From Calothrix membranacea FACHB-236 (GTDB lineage: Bacteria > Cyanobacteriota > Cyanobacteriia > Cyanobacteriales > Nostocaceae): 64,000 nt of DNA. The translations under genes and the position numbers were made by a program. Positions 36,796-45,636 of the stretch are shown here, piece after piece; the stretch's first letter is position 1, and every line of letters begins with the position of its first letter. The DNA is taken from assembly GCF_014696315.1 (NCBI RefSeq), contig NZ_JACJPX010000036.1, positions 26,451 through 90,450 of the forward strand, read 5' to 3'. The notes beneath the pieces were generated by a model. The model was not told the origin of the DNA and did not search any database. It worked only from the letters and a program-made list of their open reading frames with translations.

Positions 36796-38529
36796 ATGAA
36801 TTCTGGACAACCATTAGGTTCAGTCACCCAAGGCTCTCTGACTGGAGGGTTAGAAGTAAGATTACACCCCGATATCTCTGTTGAAGATATGCGAGTGGGT
36901 AAGTTTTTAGTTGTGCAAGGGATGCGATCGCGCTTTTTCTGTATGCTGACAGATGTAGCGCTAGGAACTGCTAATGCCCGTATTATTGCTGATCCACCAA
37001 ATTGGGAAGATACTTTTTTACGGGAAGTATTAGCTGGTAGTGGTACATACGGCACGATTAATCTCGCGCCGATGTTGATGTTTACACCAGAAGAAGTTGA
37101 GGAATCTTTCTCACCCACAAATGGTAAATCAGCCAATCCCTTTGTGCCATCCATGACTGGTTTAGCTTCGTTTCAGCCTCAAACTAGCACCACAATGGAA
37201 TTGTTACCAGTGAAAACGATTCCCAGTCACTTTAGCCAAGTTTACGAAGCTAGCGTTGATGATTTTCGCCGCGTTTTTGGTTGGGAAGATGATACCCAAA
37301 GGAAAAACTTCTCCATTGGCAAACCGCTAGATATGGATGTACCAGTCTGTATCGATTTAGACAGGTTTGTGGAACGGAGTAACGGGGTATTTGGCAAATC
37401 GGGAACTGGTAAATCCTTCCTGACACGCTTAGTTTTAGCTGGGATAGTCCGGAAAAACGCGGCGGTAAATTTGATTTTTGATATGCACTCCGAATACGGC
37501 TGGCAAGCCGTGTGTGAAGGCAAGCAATATAGTACCGTTAAAGGATTAAAACAATTATTTCCCGGTAAAGTTGAAGTTTACACCCTCGATCCCGAATCGA
37601 CTAAACGCCGGGGTGTACGCGACGCGCAAGAACTTTATCTTAGTTACGAACAAATAGAAGTTGAAGACGTTAAGTTATGTTCTCGTGATTTAGGACTCTC
37701 GGAAGCAGCCCTAGATAATGCAAATATTCTTTACGCTGAATATGGCAAGGCTTGGATTCTTCAGTTGTTGAACATGACTAACGAAGAAATCAAGATGTTT
37801 TGCGAGGAAAAGCGGGGACACCAAGGTTCGATTATGTCCTTGCAGCGCAAACTGCTGCGCTTAGATAACTTGAAGTATATGCGAGCCGCTTGTCCGCAGA
37901 ACTATATTAATCAAATTTTGCGATCGCTCGAAGCTGGCAAACACGTGGTAGTCGAATTTGGCTCCCAGTCGGATATGCTCTCATATATGTTGGTGACGAA
38001 TATGATCACCAGAAGAATTCATAGCCATTATGTCAGCAAAGCCGAAAGATTTTTGCATAGTGGTAATGTGAGCGATCGCCCAACGCAACTTGTGATTACC
38101 ATTGAGGAAGCCCACCGTTTCTTAGATCCTGCGATCGTTCAAAGTACCATCTTTGGAACCATCGCCCGGGAGATGCGTAAATATTTCGTAACGTTACTAG
38201 TAGTTGATCAACGCCCATCGGGGATAGATAATGAAGTTATGTCCCAAATTGGGACTCGCATCACAGCCTTGCTCAATGATGAAAAAGACATTGACGCAAT
38301 TTTCACGGGAGTCTCTGGTGCGGGCAGCCTGCGATCGGTATTAGCAAAGTTAGATTCCAAGCAACAAGCCTTAATTTTAGGTCACGCGGTACCCATGCCA
38401 GTGGTAGTCCGTACCCGTCCCTATGATGCTACCTTCTACGCAGAAATTGGCGATCCAGCTTGGGAAGAAAAACCCGACGAAGAAATCTTCGCCGCAGCTG
38501 AACTAGCAAGAGCCGATCTAGGCTTTTAG
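36796..38529 (+). CDS. HerA-like (DUF87) hexameric ATPase
   Basis: A 577-aa ATPase. The N-terminal HAS-barrel-like region (about 1-110) precedes Walker A GKSGTGKS (200-207). Walker B lies in LVITIEEAHRF (about 431-441), followed by DQRPSGIDNEVMSQIGTRI (sensor and arginine region). HerA proteins pump DNA or remodel complexes with NurA nucleases; no NurA-like gene is adjacent. Cyanobacterial stand-alone versions are common and uncharacterised. The 5' neighbour is divergent. Confidence 0.85.
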   Translation: MNSGQPLGSVTQGSLTGGLEVRLHPDISVEDMRVGKFLVVQGMRSRFFCMLTDVALGTANARIIADPPNWEDTFLREVLAGSGTYGTINLAPMLMFTPEEVEESFSPTNGKSANPFVPSMTGLASFQPQTSTTMELLPVKTIPSHFSQVYEASVDDFRRVFGWEDDTQRKNFSIGKPLDMDVPVCIDLDRFVERSNGVFGKSGTGKSFLTRLVLAGIVRKNAAVNLIFDMHSEYGWQAVCEGKQYSTVKGLKQLFPGKVEVYTLDPESTKRRGVRDAQELYLSYEQIEVEDVKLCSRDLGLSEAALDNANILYAEYGKAWILQLLNMTNEEIKMFCEEKRGHQGSIMSLQRKLLRLDNLKYMRAACPQNYINQILRSLEAGKHVVVEFGSQSDMLSYMLVTNMITRRIHSHYVSKAERFLHSGNVSDRPTQLVITIEEAHRFLDPAIVQSTIFGTIAREMRKYFVTLLVVDQRPSGIDNEVMSQIGTRITALLNDEKDIDAIFTGVSGAGSLRSVLAKLDSKQQALILGHAVPMPVVVRTRPYDATFYAEIGDPAWEEKPDEEIFAAAELARADLGF

Positions 38530-39110
38530 GCATGAATTGAGCTATCCCCAATGCCCCATGACGGCAGTTGCTACAACGGAGGAGACCTCCGCAACGCACT
38601 ACCTCCCCAATGCCCCATATCCATTTCGTAACATCCCACCCTACGACTAGAGAATCAGTTCGGTTATCTCCCTAATTCTCGGCAACAGAAGCCGGGGTTT
38701 TCGCGTCACTATAGATATAGTAAGCAGTTAAAGGAATTTCAAAATTTTTTGCCAAACAAACAGTTGTGCCCTATAATTGAAAGATTTATCTGGGCCACTT
38801 TACTATCCACCAGATTTGTCGTATTATAATAAAAGTAGAACTCATATCGACTTCGCATTTTACAGTTACTGCCAGTAACTGACGACAAGAAGAATTGTTG
38901 AAAAAAAACCAGCATATTTCTTATAGACTGCAAAATTTAGGGAGGGTAGGGGAACCTATCTCAGCAATATACCGTCATGTGAACGGCTGTATAAATTAAT
39001 TGCTTATAGTACCTCCCTATGTTCTGTGATATATGTAATACCTTTGCTAATCCCCCATAGTTTAGTTATTAAAGATTCATTGTGTTTACGGAGTAGAGGA
39101 CAACGCACCA
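38530..39110. other. Intergenic with repeat fragment and sigma factor leader
   Basis: CGGAGG/CCTCCG (about 38576-38590) forms a short hairpin in a GC-rich dispersed repeat. A 64-codon minus-strand frame (38739-38933) lacks coding character. The last 150 bp are AT-rich and likely hold the sigma gene promoter. Confidence 0.4.
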
Positions 39111-40094
39111 ATGCCTACTGTTAACACCGCAACCGAAAACCTAAACACCAAATTCACGGCTGATATGGTGCGAACCTATCTGCGAGAAATTGGTCGTGTG
39201 CCACTGCTAACCCGTGAGCAAGAGATTGTTTTTGGGAAGCAGGTGCAACAAATGATGACGCTACTGGACGCTAAAGAGGCGTTGGCGAAGAAACTGCACC
39301 GCGAACCGAGTTTACCAGAGTGGGCGGAACAAGTTCGCCAATCTGAAACTGAAGTCAAACAGACAGTAGCTCAAGGTAAACGCGCCAAGCAAAAGATGAT
39401 TGAAGCGAACCTCCGTTTAGTCGTTGCTATTGCGAAGAAATATCAAAAGCGCAACATGGAGTTTCTGGATTTAATCCAAGAAGGAACTCTAGGCTTAGAG
39501 CGGGGTGTAGAGAAATTCGATCCGATGCGTGGCTACAAGTTCTCGACTTATGCTTACTGGTGGATTCGCCAAGCAATTACGAGAGCGATCGCTCAACAAG
39601 GGCGTACTATTCGGTTACCGATCCACATTACTGAGAAGCTGAACAAAATCAAAAAAGTACAGCGCGAACTAGCTCAAAAGTTAGGGCGATCGCCCAACCC
39701 AGCGGAAATTGCTCACGAACTCGAGCTAGAGCCTATGCAAATCCGCGAGTACTTAAATATGGCTCGTCAGCCAGTTTCTTTGGATGTGCGCGTGGGTGAT
39801 AACCAAGATACCGAACTACAAGAAATGCTCGAAGATGACGGCCCATCTCCAGAGTATTACACCACCCAAGAATTTTTGCGCCAAGACTTGAACACGCTGT
39901 TAGCAGAACTAACTCCCCAACAGCGAGAAGTTCTAGCTCTGCGCTTTGGCTTGGAAGATGGTAATGAAATGTCTTTGGCGAAAGTTGGTGAGAGATTAAA
40001 TCTCAGCCGCGAACGCGTTCGCCAGTTAGAGCATCAAGCTCTTGCTCATTTACGTCGCCGTCGAGCCAATGTCAAAGAATACGTTGCAAGTTAA
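39111..40094 (+). CDS. Group 2 RNA polymerase sigma-70 factor
   Basis: A 327-aa factor. Region 1.2 is [21 protein letters not shown], region 2 [26 protein letters not shown] and [16 protein letters not shown] (-10 recognition), region 3 about 180-240, and region 4 [18 protein letters not shown] with [14 protein letters not shown] (-35 recognition). Region 1.1 is lacking, so it is a non-essential SigB/SigD-type factor that redirects transcription under stress or nutrient change. The exact paralogue cannot be fixed without a tree. GAGG lies before ATG 39111. A strong terminator follows. Confidence 0.93.
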   Translation: MPTVNTATENLNTKFTADMVRTYLREIGRVPLLTREQEIVFGKQVQQMMTLLDAKEALAKKLHREPSLPEWAEQVRQSETEVKQTVAQGKRAKQKMIEANLRLVVAIAKKYQKRNMEFLDLIQEGTLGLERGVEKFDPMRGYKFSTYAYWWIRQAITRAIAQQGRTIRLPIHITEKLNKIKKVQRELAQKLGRSPNPAEIAHELELEPMQIREYLNMARQPVSLDVRVGDNQDTELQEMLEDDGPSPEYYTTQEFLRQDLNTLLAELTPQQREVLALRFGLEDGNEMSLAKVGERLNLSRERVRQLEHQALAHLRRRRANVKEYVAS

Positions 40095-40117
40095 AAGCCA
40101 AATAACTTTTAACTGCG

Positions 40118-40147
40118 AGCCTCCTGAAATCAGGGGGCTATTTTTTT
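40118..40147 (+). terminator. Rho-independent terminator of the sigma factor gene
   Basis: AGCCTCCTGA pairs with TCAGGGGGCT (one G-U pair) around AA, followed by ATTTTTTT. Confidence 0.85.
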
Positions 40148-40149
40148 GG

Positions 40150-40191
40150 TCATTGGTCATTTGTCATTTGTTATTTGTCATTTGTCATTGG
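40150..40191. repeat. STRR, 6 heptamers of TCATTTG/TCATTGG
   Basis: Six consecutive heptamers; one is TTATTTG. The array is fused directly to the terminator T-run. Confidence 0.9.
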
Positions 40192-40308
40192 GTGTTAGGT
40201 GTTTGTTATTTCCCCTGTCCCCTCAATACTTGTCGGTTAAGGGCAAAAGGGGAAGGGAAAAAGGGGCAAGAAAAAACCTTTAACCCTTACCCTTTCTCCT
40301 GCGGAGAC

Positions 40309-40320
40309 GCTACGCGTAGC
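40309..40320. repeat. GC-rich palindrome GCTACGCGTAGC
   Basis: A perfect 12-bp palindrome inside a longer imperfect repeat (40299-40340), TGCGGAGAC ... GCGCAGGGG, of a dispersed cyanobacterial type. Confidence 0.6.
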
Positions 40321-40831
40321 TTGCTTAAGCGCAGGGGTACACCTTTTCCCCAAACCAAATTCCGAGTTGAAAATCCTTAACCGAGCAGTATTGCCTGTCC
40401 CCTTGTCTCTTTGTCTCCTTGTCCCCTCATCTCCCAATCCCCAATCCCTTTTTTCAAAAAATCTTTCGACATATTCCGTAATGAATGAATTCGTTGTTGT
40501 AGTTATATTTAGTGCTACTAAAGGGCTATATCGAAAGTGGATTTTTTGAGAAAAATATCAAAATTAGTTGAGATTTACTCTAGAAAAAACATTTTTTGTA
40601 ATTTTTCTTCTTACATCACCCAATCAGGTGAATCTATAGGGTGAAGCAGAAAGTGGCTCTAGGACGATATTCTAGGGTTGCAAGTAAAAACTAAACAAAA
40701 ATTTCCGTTTTAGGTATTTTTATTCCCTTGACAATATAAATCAAACCATTGAGGGAGCCTTCATTACAAATACTTAGTTAAGTTCTAATAAGTTGCTGAG
40801 AGAGTAGTTAGTTTTTTAGAGGAGTAGTCGG

Positions 40832-41563
40832 GTGCTTAACAACATTAATCAATTCTGTGCCTCTCGTCAGTTGAAAATGCCTGCTGTTGCTTTAGTTATT
40901 GCTCTTGGTGTTTTCGGTGAGCAAACTCAACCAGTATTTAGTCAGCAAATAGAAGTAAATTCTCAAAATACTTCTGCCAGTGTTTTATCACAGCTAAGAG
41001 AAGTAAAAGGGCAGAGAAATCAAGTTTGGACAACTGCTGAAAAGAGTAATAATATTGCTGAGTCTGTTACAAACCCCAGCAGAGAATCGAATTTTACAAC
41101 TTCAGCTAAAGGTGTAAAAATAGCACCTCAAACTACTGCGATCGCTAGCGGAAACCAAAAATCTGCTAAAGAAGCAGCGAATGTGCCAATGAGTAATGTG
41201 CCTCAACAAGATGGCGTTTATTTATATGGTCAATCACCAGCACCAAACCAAATTGGACAAGGCTATATTGTCTTTGAAAAGCGTCAAGGTAAAGTGAATG
41301 GTGCATTATATATGCCCAGTTCCGAGTTTAGTTGCTTTCAGGGGACAATTGATCGCTCCGGAGAATTGGCAATGACGGTTAATGGTTACCCAGGTGAAAG
41401 TGCATCAAATGAAGTAGCTACAAGGAGCACAATACCTACTATTAGCGACGAGGAGCTAAGTAGCTATCCTTACTCTGTGGCGCTACAAGATTATCATCAA
41501 CTCAAGTCTATTAGTACCAATGACCAGCGCATTTTGCAAATGTGTAATCAGTCTTCAAACTAG
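40832..41563 (+). CDS. Exported hypothetical protein, 243 aa
   Basis: The signal peptide spans about 15-38 (MPAVALVIALGVFGEQ..., cleavage near FSQ-QIE). The mature N-terminal half is Ser/Thr/Asn-rich and likely disordered. The C-terminal half has a compact domain, GVYLYGQSPAPNQIGQGYIV then ALYMPSSEFSCFQGTID. This C-terminal pattern looks conserved, but I cannot name the family. The start is GTG 40832 with GAGGAG about 7 nt upstream. The stop codon lies within a dispersed repeat (41559-41585). Confidence 0.7.
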   Translation: MLNNINQFCASRQLKMPAVALVIALGVFGEQTQPVFSQQIEVNSQNTSASVLSQLREVKGQRNQVWTTAEKSNNIAESVTNPSRESNFTTSAKGVKIAPQTTAIASGNQKSAKEAANVPMSNVPQQDGVYLYGQSPAPNQIGQGYIVFEKRQGKVNGALYMPSSEFSCFQGTIDRSGELAMTVNGYPGESASNEVATRSTIPTISDEELSSYPYSVALQDYHQLKSISTNDQRILQMCNQSSN

Positions 41564-41585
41564 TACTGCTACGCGGAAGTCAAAA
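41559..41585. repeat. Dispersed repeat, copy 2 (first at 21754-21780)
   Basis: The repeat begins ACTAGTACTGCTACGCGG. Its TAG (41561-41563) is the stop codon of the 243-aa gene. Confidence 0.6.
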
Positions 41586-41592
41586 TTTGCAC

Positions 41593-41612
41593 AGACGCAA
41601 TGAATAGTGTCT
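41593..41612. repeat. Degenerate copy of the AGACGCGATT palindrome
   Basis: AGACGCAATGAATAGTGTCT keeps the outer arms but has lost the inner symmetry. Confidence 0.4.
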
Positions 41613-41680
41613 ATACTGGAATGGCATTTGACACTAGAAAATTTAATCGGAAAATAATGACAAGTAGTTTTAATTCCTAA

Positions 41681-41729
41681 ATGATGAATGATGAGTTATT
41701 TTGAGTCGTCATTCATCATTCATCATTTT
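41681..41729. terminator. ATGATGA inverted repeat 3' of cobO
   Basis: Heptamer-like ATGATGAATGATGA on the left is complemented by TCATTCATCATTCATCATTT on the right, overlapping the cobO stop region. It can fold into a long hairpin and probably ends transcripts from both sides. Confidence 0.5.
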
Positions 41730-42405
41730 AATACTCAATTCCTGGTTGAGCTTTCACGCCTTGATCGCGGAAAGGATGTTTCACCAGAGTCATTTCTGTA
41801 ACTAAATCGGCTCGTTCGATTAATGCTGCTGGTGCGCCTCTACCTGTAAGAATCACGTGAGTAGTTTCAGGTTTTTGTGCTAACCCCGCTAATACTTGCT
41901 CAACTTGTAAATAACCCATTTTAAGCGCAATATTAATCTCATCCAATAAAACTAAGCGGAACTCTGGATTACGGATGTATTCTAATGATTTTTCCCAGGC
42001 GGATTGCGCTTTATCTAAATCGCGATCGCGGTCTTGAGTTTCCCAGGTAAAGCCTTCGCCCATAGCATGAAATTCTAGCTGGTCTTGCCAATTACTGAAC
42101 ACCCGTTTTTCTGAAGGTTCCCAGGCTCCTTTGATGAATTGGACGATCGCAACTTTATAGCCATGACCAAGCGATCGCAACACCATCCCCAAGGCCGCAG
42201 TTGTTTTACCTTTACCATTACCAGTATTAACAACAATTAATCCTTTGGTGGGTACAGCTTTTGCTATGCGCTGATCCTGTACTTCTTTTCGTCGTTGCAT
42301 CTTTTTGCGGTATTGTTCATCACTTAAGGATGAAGACATTACCTCGTCAATTACACGTGCAATTTCTTGATCTGAATCGAATGCTTCTGGGGTGTCGTTT
42401 TTCAT
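41728..42405 (-). CDS. cobO: Cob(I)yrinic acid a,c-diamide adenosyltransferase
   Basis: A 225-aa CobO/BtuR-type enzyme that adenosylates corrinoids with ATP. Its P-loop is GNGKGKTT (62-69), followed by AALGMVLRSLGHGYKV. VQFIKGAWEPSE, LLDEINIALKMGYL and ILTGRGAPAALIERADLVTEM are the family blocks. A longer frame to 42408 would need TTG, so ATG 42405 is preferred. No cobalamin riboswitch is seen upstream. Function in B12 cofactor synthesis or salvage. Confidence 0.93.
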   Translation of the reverse strand: MKNDTPEAFDSDQEIARVIDEVMSSSLSDEQYRKKMQRRKEVQDQRIAKAVPTKGLIVVNTGNGKGKTTAALGMVLRSLGHGYKVAIVQFIKGAWEPSEKRVFSNWQDQLEFHAMGEGFTWETQDRDRDLDKAQSAWEKSLEYIRNPEFRLVLLDEINIALKMGYLQVEQVLAGLAQKPETTHVILTGRGAPAALIERADLVTEMTLVKHPFRDQGVKAQPGIEY

Positions 42406-42502
42406 CAATTTGGTTTGAAGATACTGGCAATAACTTTAACAACGGAGAAAATGAAGTAAAATTTTGTTATTTAGTAAATTTTACTTATCTTATATTTCGC
42501 AG

Positions 42503-43450
42503 ATGTTCCGGACAATCACACTGGAAAATATTGAAAATTTATTAGCTTTTTTAACATTATTTACGGACACAGAAGCACAGTTATATAACATAGAAACCGA
42601 ACCCTTGACTTTAGATCCCTATTGCTATTCTAAAGAATTTAATGAGTTCATTACATCTGTTTATCAAGAAAATTTTGTCATTGACTTTAATTGGATAGCT
42701 TGGCAAAATGAAGCGGAGCGTTTGGTGGCACATCCAGAATTATTAATTTTAGCTAACCTTTCTACATTGCAGAAATTGTTAACAACTCATATACGTAAGG
42801 AGCGCTTTGTTAGCGGTCATTTAGCTGCGATGATTAATAATGGTCATTTTCTGGCAATTTTCTACAGGCTGCAAGCAATCCATGCAGATTTAATGTTAGA
42901 AAAGTCTGACAATCAAGGAAAACAAAACATGATAAAGCAAATGTCAGTTTTTCAAGGCGATATTACTCAACTACCAGTAGATGCTATTGTTAATGCTGCC
43001 AAAAATTCCCTACTGGGTGGTGGTGGCGTTGATGGTGCAATTCATCGTGCGGCTGGGCCAGAACTTTTGGCAGAATGTCGCCAGTTGCATGGTTGCGCCA
43101 CAGGAGAAGCGAAAATCACCAAAGGTTACAAACTTCCAGCCAAATGGGTAATTCACACTGTCGGCCCAGTTTGGCACGGAGGTAATCAAGGTGAAGATGA
43201 GATGTTAGCTCGATGTTATCGCAACAGCTTAACTTTGGCAGAACAATACCAACTTAAAACTATTGCTTTTCCAGCCATTAGCACAGGGGTTTATGGGTTC
43301 CCCTTGGAACGCGCCAGCAAAATTGCGATCGCAGAAGTCAACAAGTTTTTGAATAGCCATCACTCTATAGAACAAGTGATTTTCGTTTGTTTTAGCCAAA
43401 GCGCTTATGATTGCTACCTTAAGGGTGTGCAAGAAGTTGCAGAAAGCTAA
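42503..43450 (+). CDS. DUF6508-macro domain fusion protein
   Basis: A 315-aa protein (a TTG-started frame runs from 42464). Residues about 1-135 are an alpha-helical domain ([17 protein letters not shown] ... [15 protein letters not shown]) matching my memory of DUF6508. Residues about 143-310 are a macro domain: [34 protein letters not shown], and [16 protein letters not shown], all ADP-ribose-binding. It likely hydrolyses O-acetyl-ADP-ribose or removes ADP-ribose from proteins or nucleic acids. An internal ATG (42930) with AAGGAA 8 nt upstream could make macro domain alone. The gene is divergent from cobO. Confidence 0.85.
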   Translation: MFRTITLENIENLLAFLTLFTDTEAQLYNIETEPLTLDPYCYSKEFNEFITSVYQENFVIDFNWIAWQNEAERLVAHPELLILANLSTLQKLLTTHIRKERFVSGHLAAMINNGHFLAIFYRLQAIHADLMLEKSDNQGKQNMIKQMSVFQGDITQLPVDAIVNAAKNSLLGGGGVDGAIHRAAGPELLAECRQLHGCATGEAKITKGYKLPAKWVIHTVGPVWHGGNQGEDEMLARCYRNSLTLAEQYQLKTIAFPAISTGVYGFPLERASKIAIAEVNKFLNSHHSIEQVIFVCFSQSAYDCYLKGVQEVAES

Positions 43451-43470
43451 TAAGCTGTCGTTAAATTTGC

Positions 43471-44088
43471 TTACTTGGCGTTATTGACAATCAAGTCAAT
43501 CATCGTGTTAATCACGCGATCGCTCTCCATTGGTAAAATCTCTTTACCATGCAACACATCCTGAACAATATGAAAATGCACTAATGACCCTAATAAAATC
43601 CTGGCCACTGCTTCTGGATCGTTAATTTTCAGTTCAGGATGACTAGCAACGTATTGAGTCAGGGTTTCGACAACTGGTTTTATCATGGCCCGCACACAAA
43701 TCTGCGCTAACTCTGGAAACCGTCCAGATTCGCCAATTAACACCCGCATCAATGCCCGATGTTCTTGATCTGCTACCATGTGCTCTAAGGCTTTGGTTCC
43801 TAACTGGCGTAATACAATTGTTGGTTCACCCTGGAGAGGTTCTGTACCAAATATAGAGTTAAACTTTTGCCGTGATAAATGCTCAAGTAATACTTTAAAT
43901 AGTTCTTCTTTATCCTGAAAGTGGCTATACACAGTGGCTTTAGATACCCCCGCAGCGACAGCCACCTTGTCCATACTGGTTCCAGCATAGCCATGCTTGA
44001 GGAACTCCTGCATCGCTCCTTGCAGAATTTGTTCTACTTTCTCAACTGAACTCTCGCGTTCTACTTCGTCAACTTTTATGCGTGCCAT
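43471..44088 (-). CDS. TetR-family transcriptional regulator
   Basis: A 205-aa repressor. The N-terminal HTH is at about 20-65: ILQGAMQEFLKHGYAGTSMD, VAVAAGVSKATVYSHFQDKEELF. The C-terminal ligand domain is of the AefR/TetR_C_33-like type. It is divergent from devBCA across 240 bp, the usual layout for a repressor controlling an exporter. A 20-bp inverted repeat in that space is the candidate operator. Confidence 0.9.
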   Translation of the reverse strand: MARIKVDEVERESSVEKVEQILQGAMQEFLKHGYAGTSMDKVAVAAGVSKATVYSHFQDKEELFKVLLEHLSRQKFNSIFGTEPLQGEPTIVLRQLGTKALEHMVADQEHRALMRVLIGESGRFPELAQICVRAMIKPVVETLTQYVASHPELKINDPEAVARILLGSLVHFHIVQDVLHGKEILPMESDRVINTMIDLIVNNAK

Positions 44089-44122
44089 TTGTGAATCAAC
44101 TTTGCTTATAAATTATTTTACT

Positions 44123-44178
44123 GGGGATTGGGTAATGGGTAATGGGTAATGGGGATTGGGTAATGGGTAATGGGTAAT
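44123..44178. repeat. STRR, 8 heptamers of GGGTAAT/GGGGATT
   Basis: Eight heptamers in perfect register just upstream of tetR, on its 5' side. Confidence 0.95.
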
Positions 44179-44249
44179 GGGAGAGGAGGAAGATAAGGGG
44201 ATGAAGAGAAAATAACCAACACCAATGACCAATGACCAATTACTACTTG

Positions 44250-44302
44250 ACTAAACTACTCGGTTTAGTTTAGCATGATTTTGAACTGGACGGTTTAGTT
44301 TA
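44250..44302. promoter_or_regulatory. Candidate TetR operator upstream of devB
   Basis: ACTAAAC (44250-44256), six spacer bases, and GTTTAGT (44263-44269) form a perfect dyad of TetR operator size. The right half extends as CGGTTTAGTTTA (44261-44272), which recurs exactly at 44291-44302. One full site plus one half-site 30 bp apart lie 27-79 bp before the devB start. Confidence 0.6.
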
Positions 44303-44328
44303 ATTGCCGCCAGTAAGAGGGGAATACT

Positions 44329-45636
44329 ATGGCGCAAAACTGGAATTTAACGGGTTTTCGAGCTTCCCAAACTTTTTTGAAGTCACCTGCAAGCATAGCA
44401 ATCATTACAGCTTTAATTACAGCAGGAGCTAGTGTTTATACGGTGTCTAAGTTCCAAGATGATTCTGGGACAAAGCCGGAAGTAACAGCAGCTATCCAAG
44501 CATCGGTAAAAACTGTAACTGCATTGGGACGACTGGAACCGAACGGCGAGGTGATTAAGCTATCTGCACCGACGGCTAATGAAGGAAATCGAGTAGAGCA
44601 GTTGTTGGTGAAAGAAGGCGATCGCATCAAGGCTGGACAAGTAATTGCAATTATGGATAGTCGCGATCGCTTACAGGCGAGTTTGGATGAAGCGCAAAGA
44701 CAAGTGGAAGTCGCTAAATCCCGTCTGTCGCAGGTAAAAGCTGGTGCAAAACAAGGAGAAATTGCAGCGCGTCAAGCTACTATCAACCGTCTGCAAGTGG
44801 AACTAGCGGGAAGCATAAGAACGCAACAGGCCACAATTAATCGTTTAGAAGCAGAACTGCAAGGACAACAGCAAAGTTTACAAGCCACCGTAGCACGTGT
44901 AGCGGCGGAGAAACGCAACGCGCAGGCTGATGTGCAACGCTATGAGAGTTTATATAAAGAAGGTGCAATTTCTAGTCAAGAAGTTGATCGTCGCAGATTA
45001 AGCGCTGAAACTTCTACCCAGCAATTTATCGAAAGCCAAGCTACTAAAGCCAGAACTGTCGCCACCTTAGAACAACAAATCAACGAAGCCAAAGCCAACC
45101 GTGATAAAACTATCGCCACCTTAGAACAGCAAATCAGCGAAGCCAAAGCTACTCTCAACCAAACTGCGGAAGTTCGTCCCACAGATGTAGCTAACGCGCA
45201 AGCCGAGGTAAACAGCGCTCAAGCTGCTGTCGAGAAAATTAGAGCGCAACTCAATCAAGCATATATTCGCGCTCCCAAAGCTGGACAAATTCTCAAAATT
45301 CATACCCGTGCTGGTGAAACTGTTGGTAATGATGGGATTGTGGAACTAGGCCAAACCGATCAGATGTATGCAGTTGCAGAAGTATATCAAAGTGATATTC
45401 ATAAAGTCCGGCCTGGTCAAAAAGTCAAAGTCAGCAGCGATTCTCTTCCTGGCGAATTACAAGGAACCGTTGATTGGATTGGAATGCAGATACAACGGCA
45501 AAATGTGATTAACGCCGACCCTTCCAGTAATATTGACGCAAGAATAGTAGAAGTTCATGTGCGACTAGATCAAGCATCCAGCGCCAAAGCAGCTCAGTTT
45601 ACCAATTTGCAAGTGAAGGCGGTAATTGAGCAATGA
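44329..45636 (+). CDS. devB: DevB-like membrane fusion protein (HlyD family)
   Basis: A 435-aa periplasmic adaptor. The N-terminal membrane anchor is at about 20-40, followed by LGRLEPNGEVIKLSAP and VEQLLVKEGDRIKAGQVIAI (lipoyl half), a coiled-coil hairpin at about 120-300 with repeats of ATLEQQI(N/S)EAKA, then YIRAPKAGQILKIH and the beta-barrel domain. DevB proteins link DevCA to an outer-membrane TolC/HgdD channel. In Anabaena DevBCA exports heterocyst glycolipids; paralogues export other compounds. TetR control suggests a paralogue, perhaps not the heterocyst operon. Confidence 0.88.
   Translation: MAQNWNLTGFRASQTFLKSPASIAIITALITAGASVYTVSKFQDDSGTKPEVTAAIQASVKTVTALGRLEPNGEVIKLSAPTANEGNRVEQLLVKEGDRIKAGQVIAIMDSRDRLQASLDEAQRQVEVAKSRLSQVKAGAKQGEIAARQATINRLQVELAGSIRTQQATINRLEAELQGQQQSLQATVARVAAEKRNAQADVQRYESLYKEGAISSQEVDRRRLSAETSTQQFIESQATKARTVATLEQQINEAKANRDKTIATLEQQISEAKATLNQTAEVRPTDVANAQAEVNSAQAAVEKIRAQLNQAYIRAPKAGQILKIHTRAGETVGNDGIVELGQTDQMYAVAEVYQSDIHKVRPGQKVKVSSDSLPGELQGTVDWIGMQIQRQNVINADPSSNIDARIVEVHVRLDQASSAKAAQFTNLQVKAVIEQ

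Larger units (their letters stand above)
40095..40831. other. Intergenic: terminator, STRR and GC-rich palindrome
   Basis: No gene is seen. The left half is repeats (40118-40340); the right half (40480-40831) is an AT-rich leader for the 243-aa gene. Confidence 0.5.

Noticed and set aside
38739..38933. 64-aa minus-strand frame before the sigma factor
   Set aside because: It has AT-driven composition and sits in the likely promoter region.
42409..42502. Cobalamin riboswitch upstream of cobO
   Set aside because: There are only about 100 bp between cobO and the divergent gene, and no B12-box-like sequence is seen.
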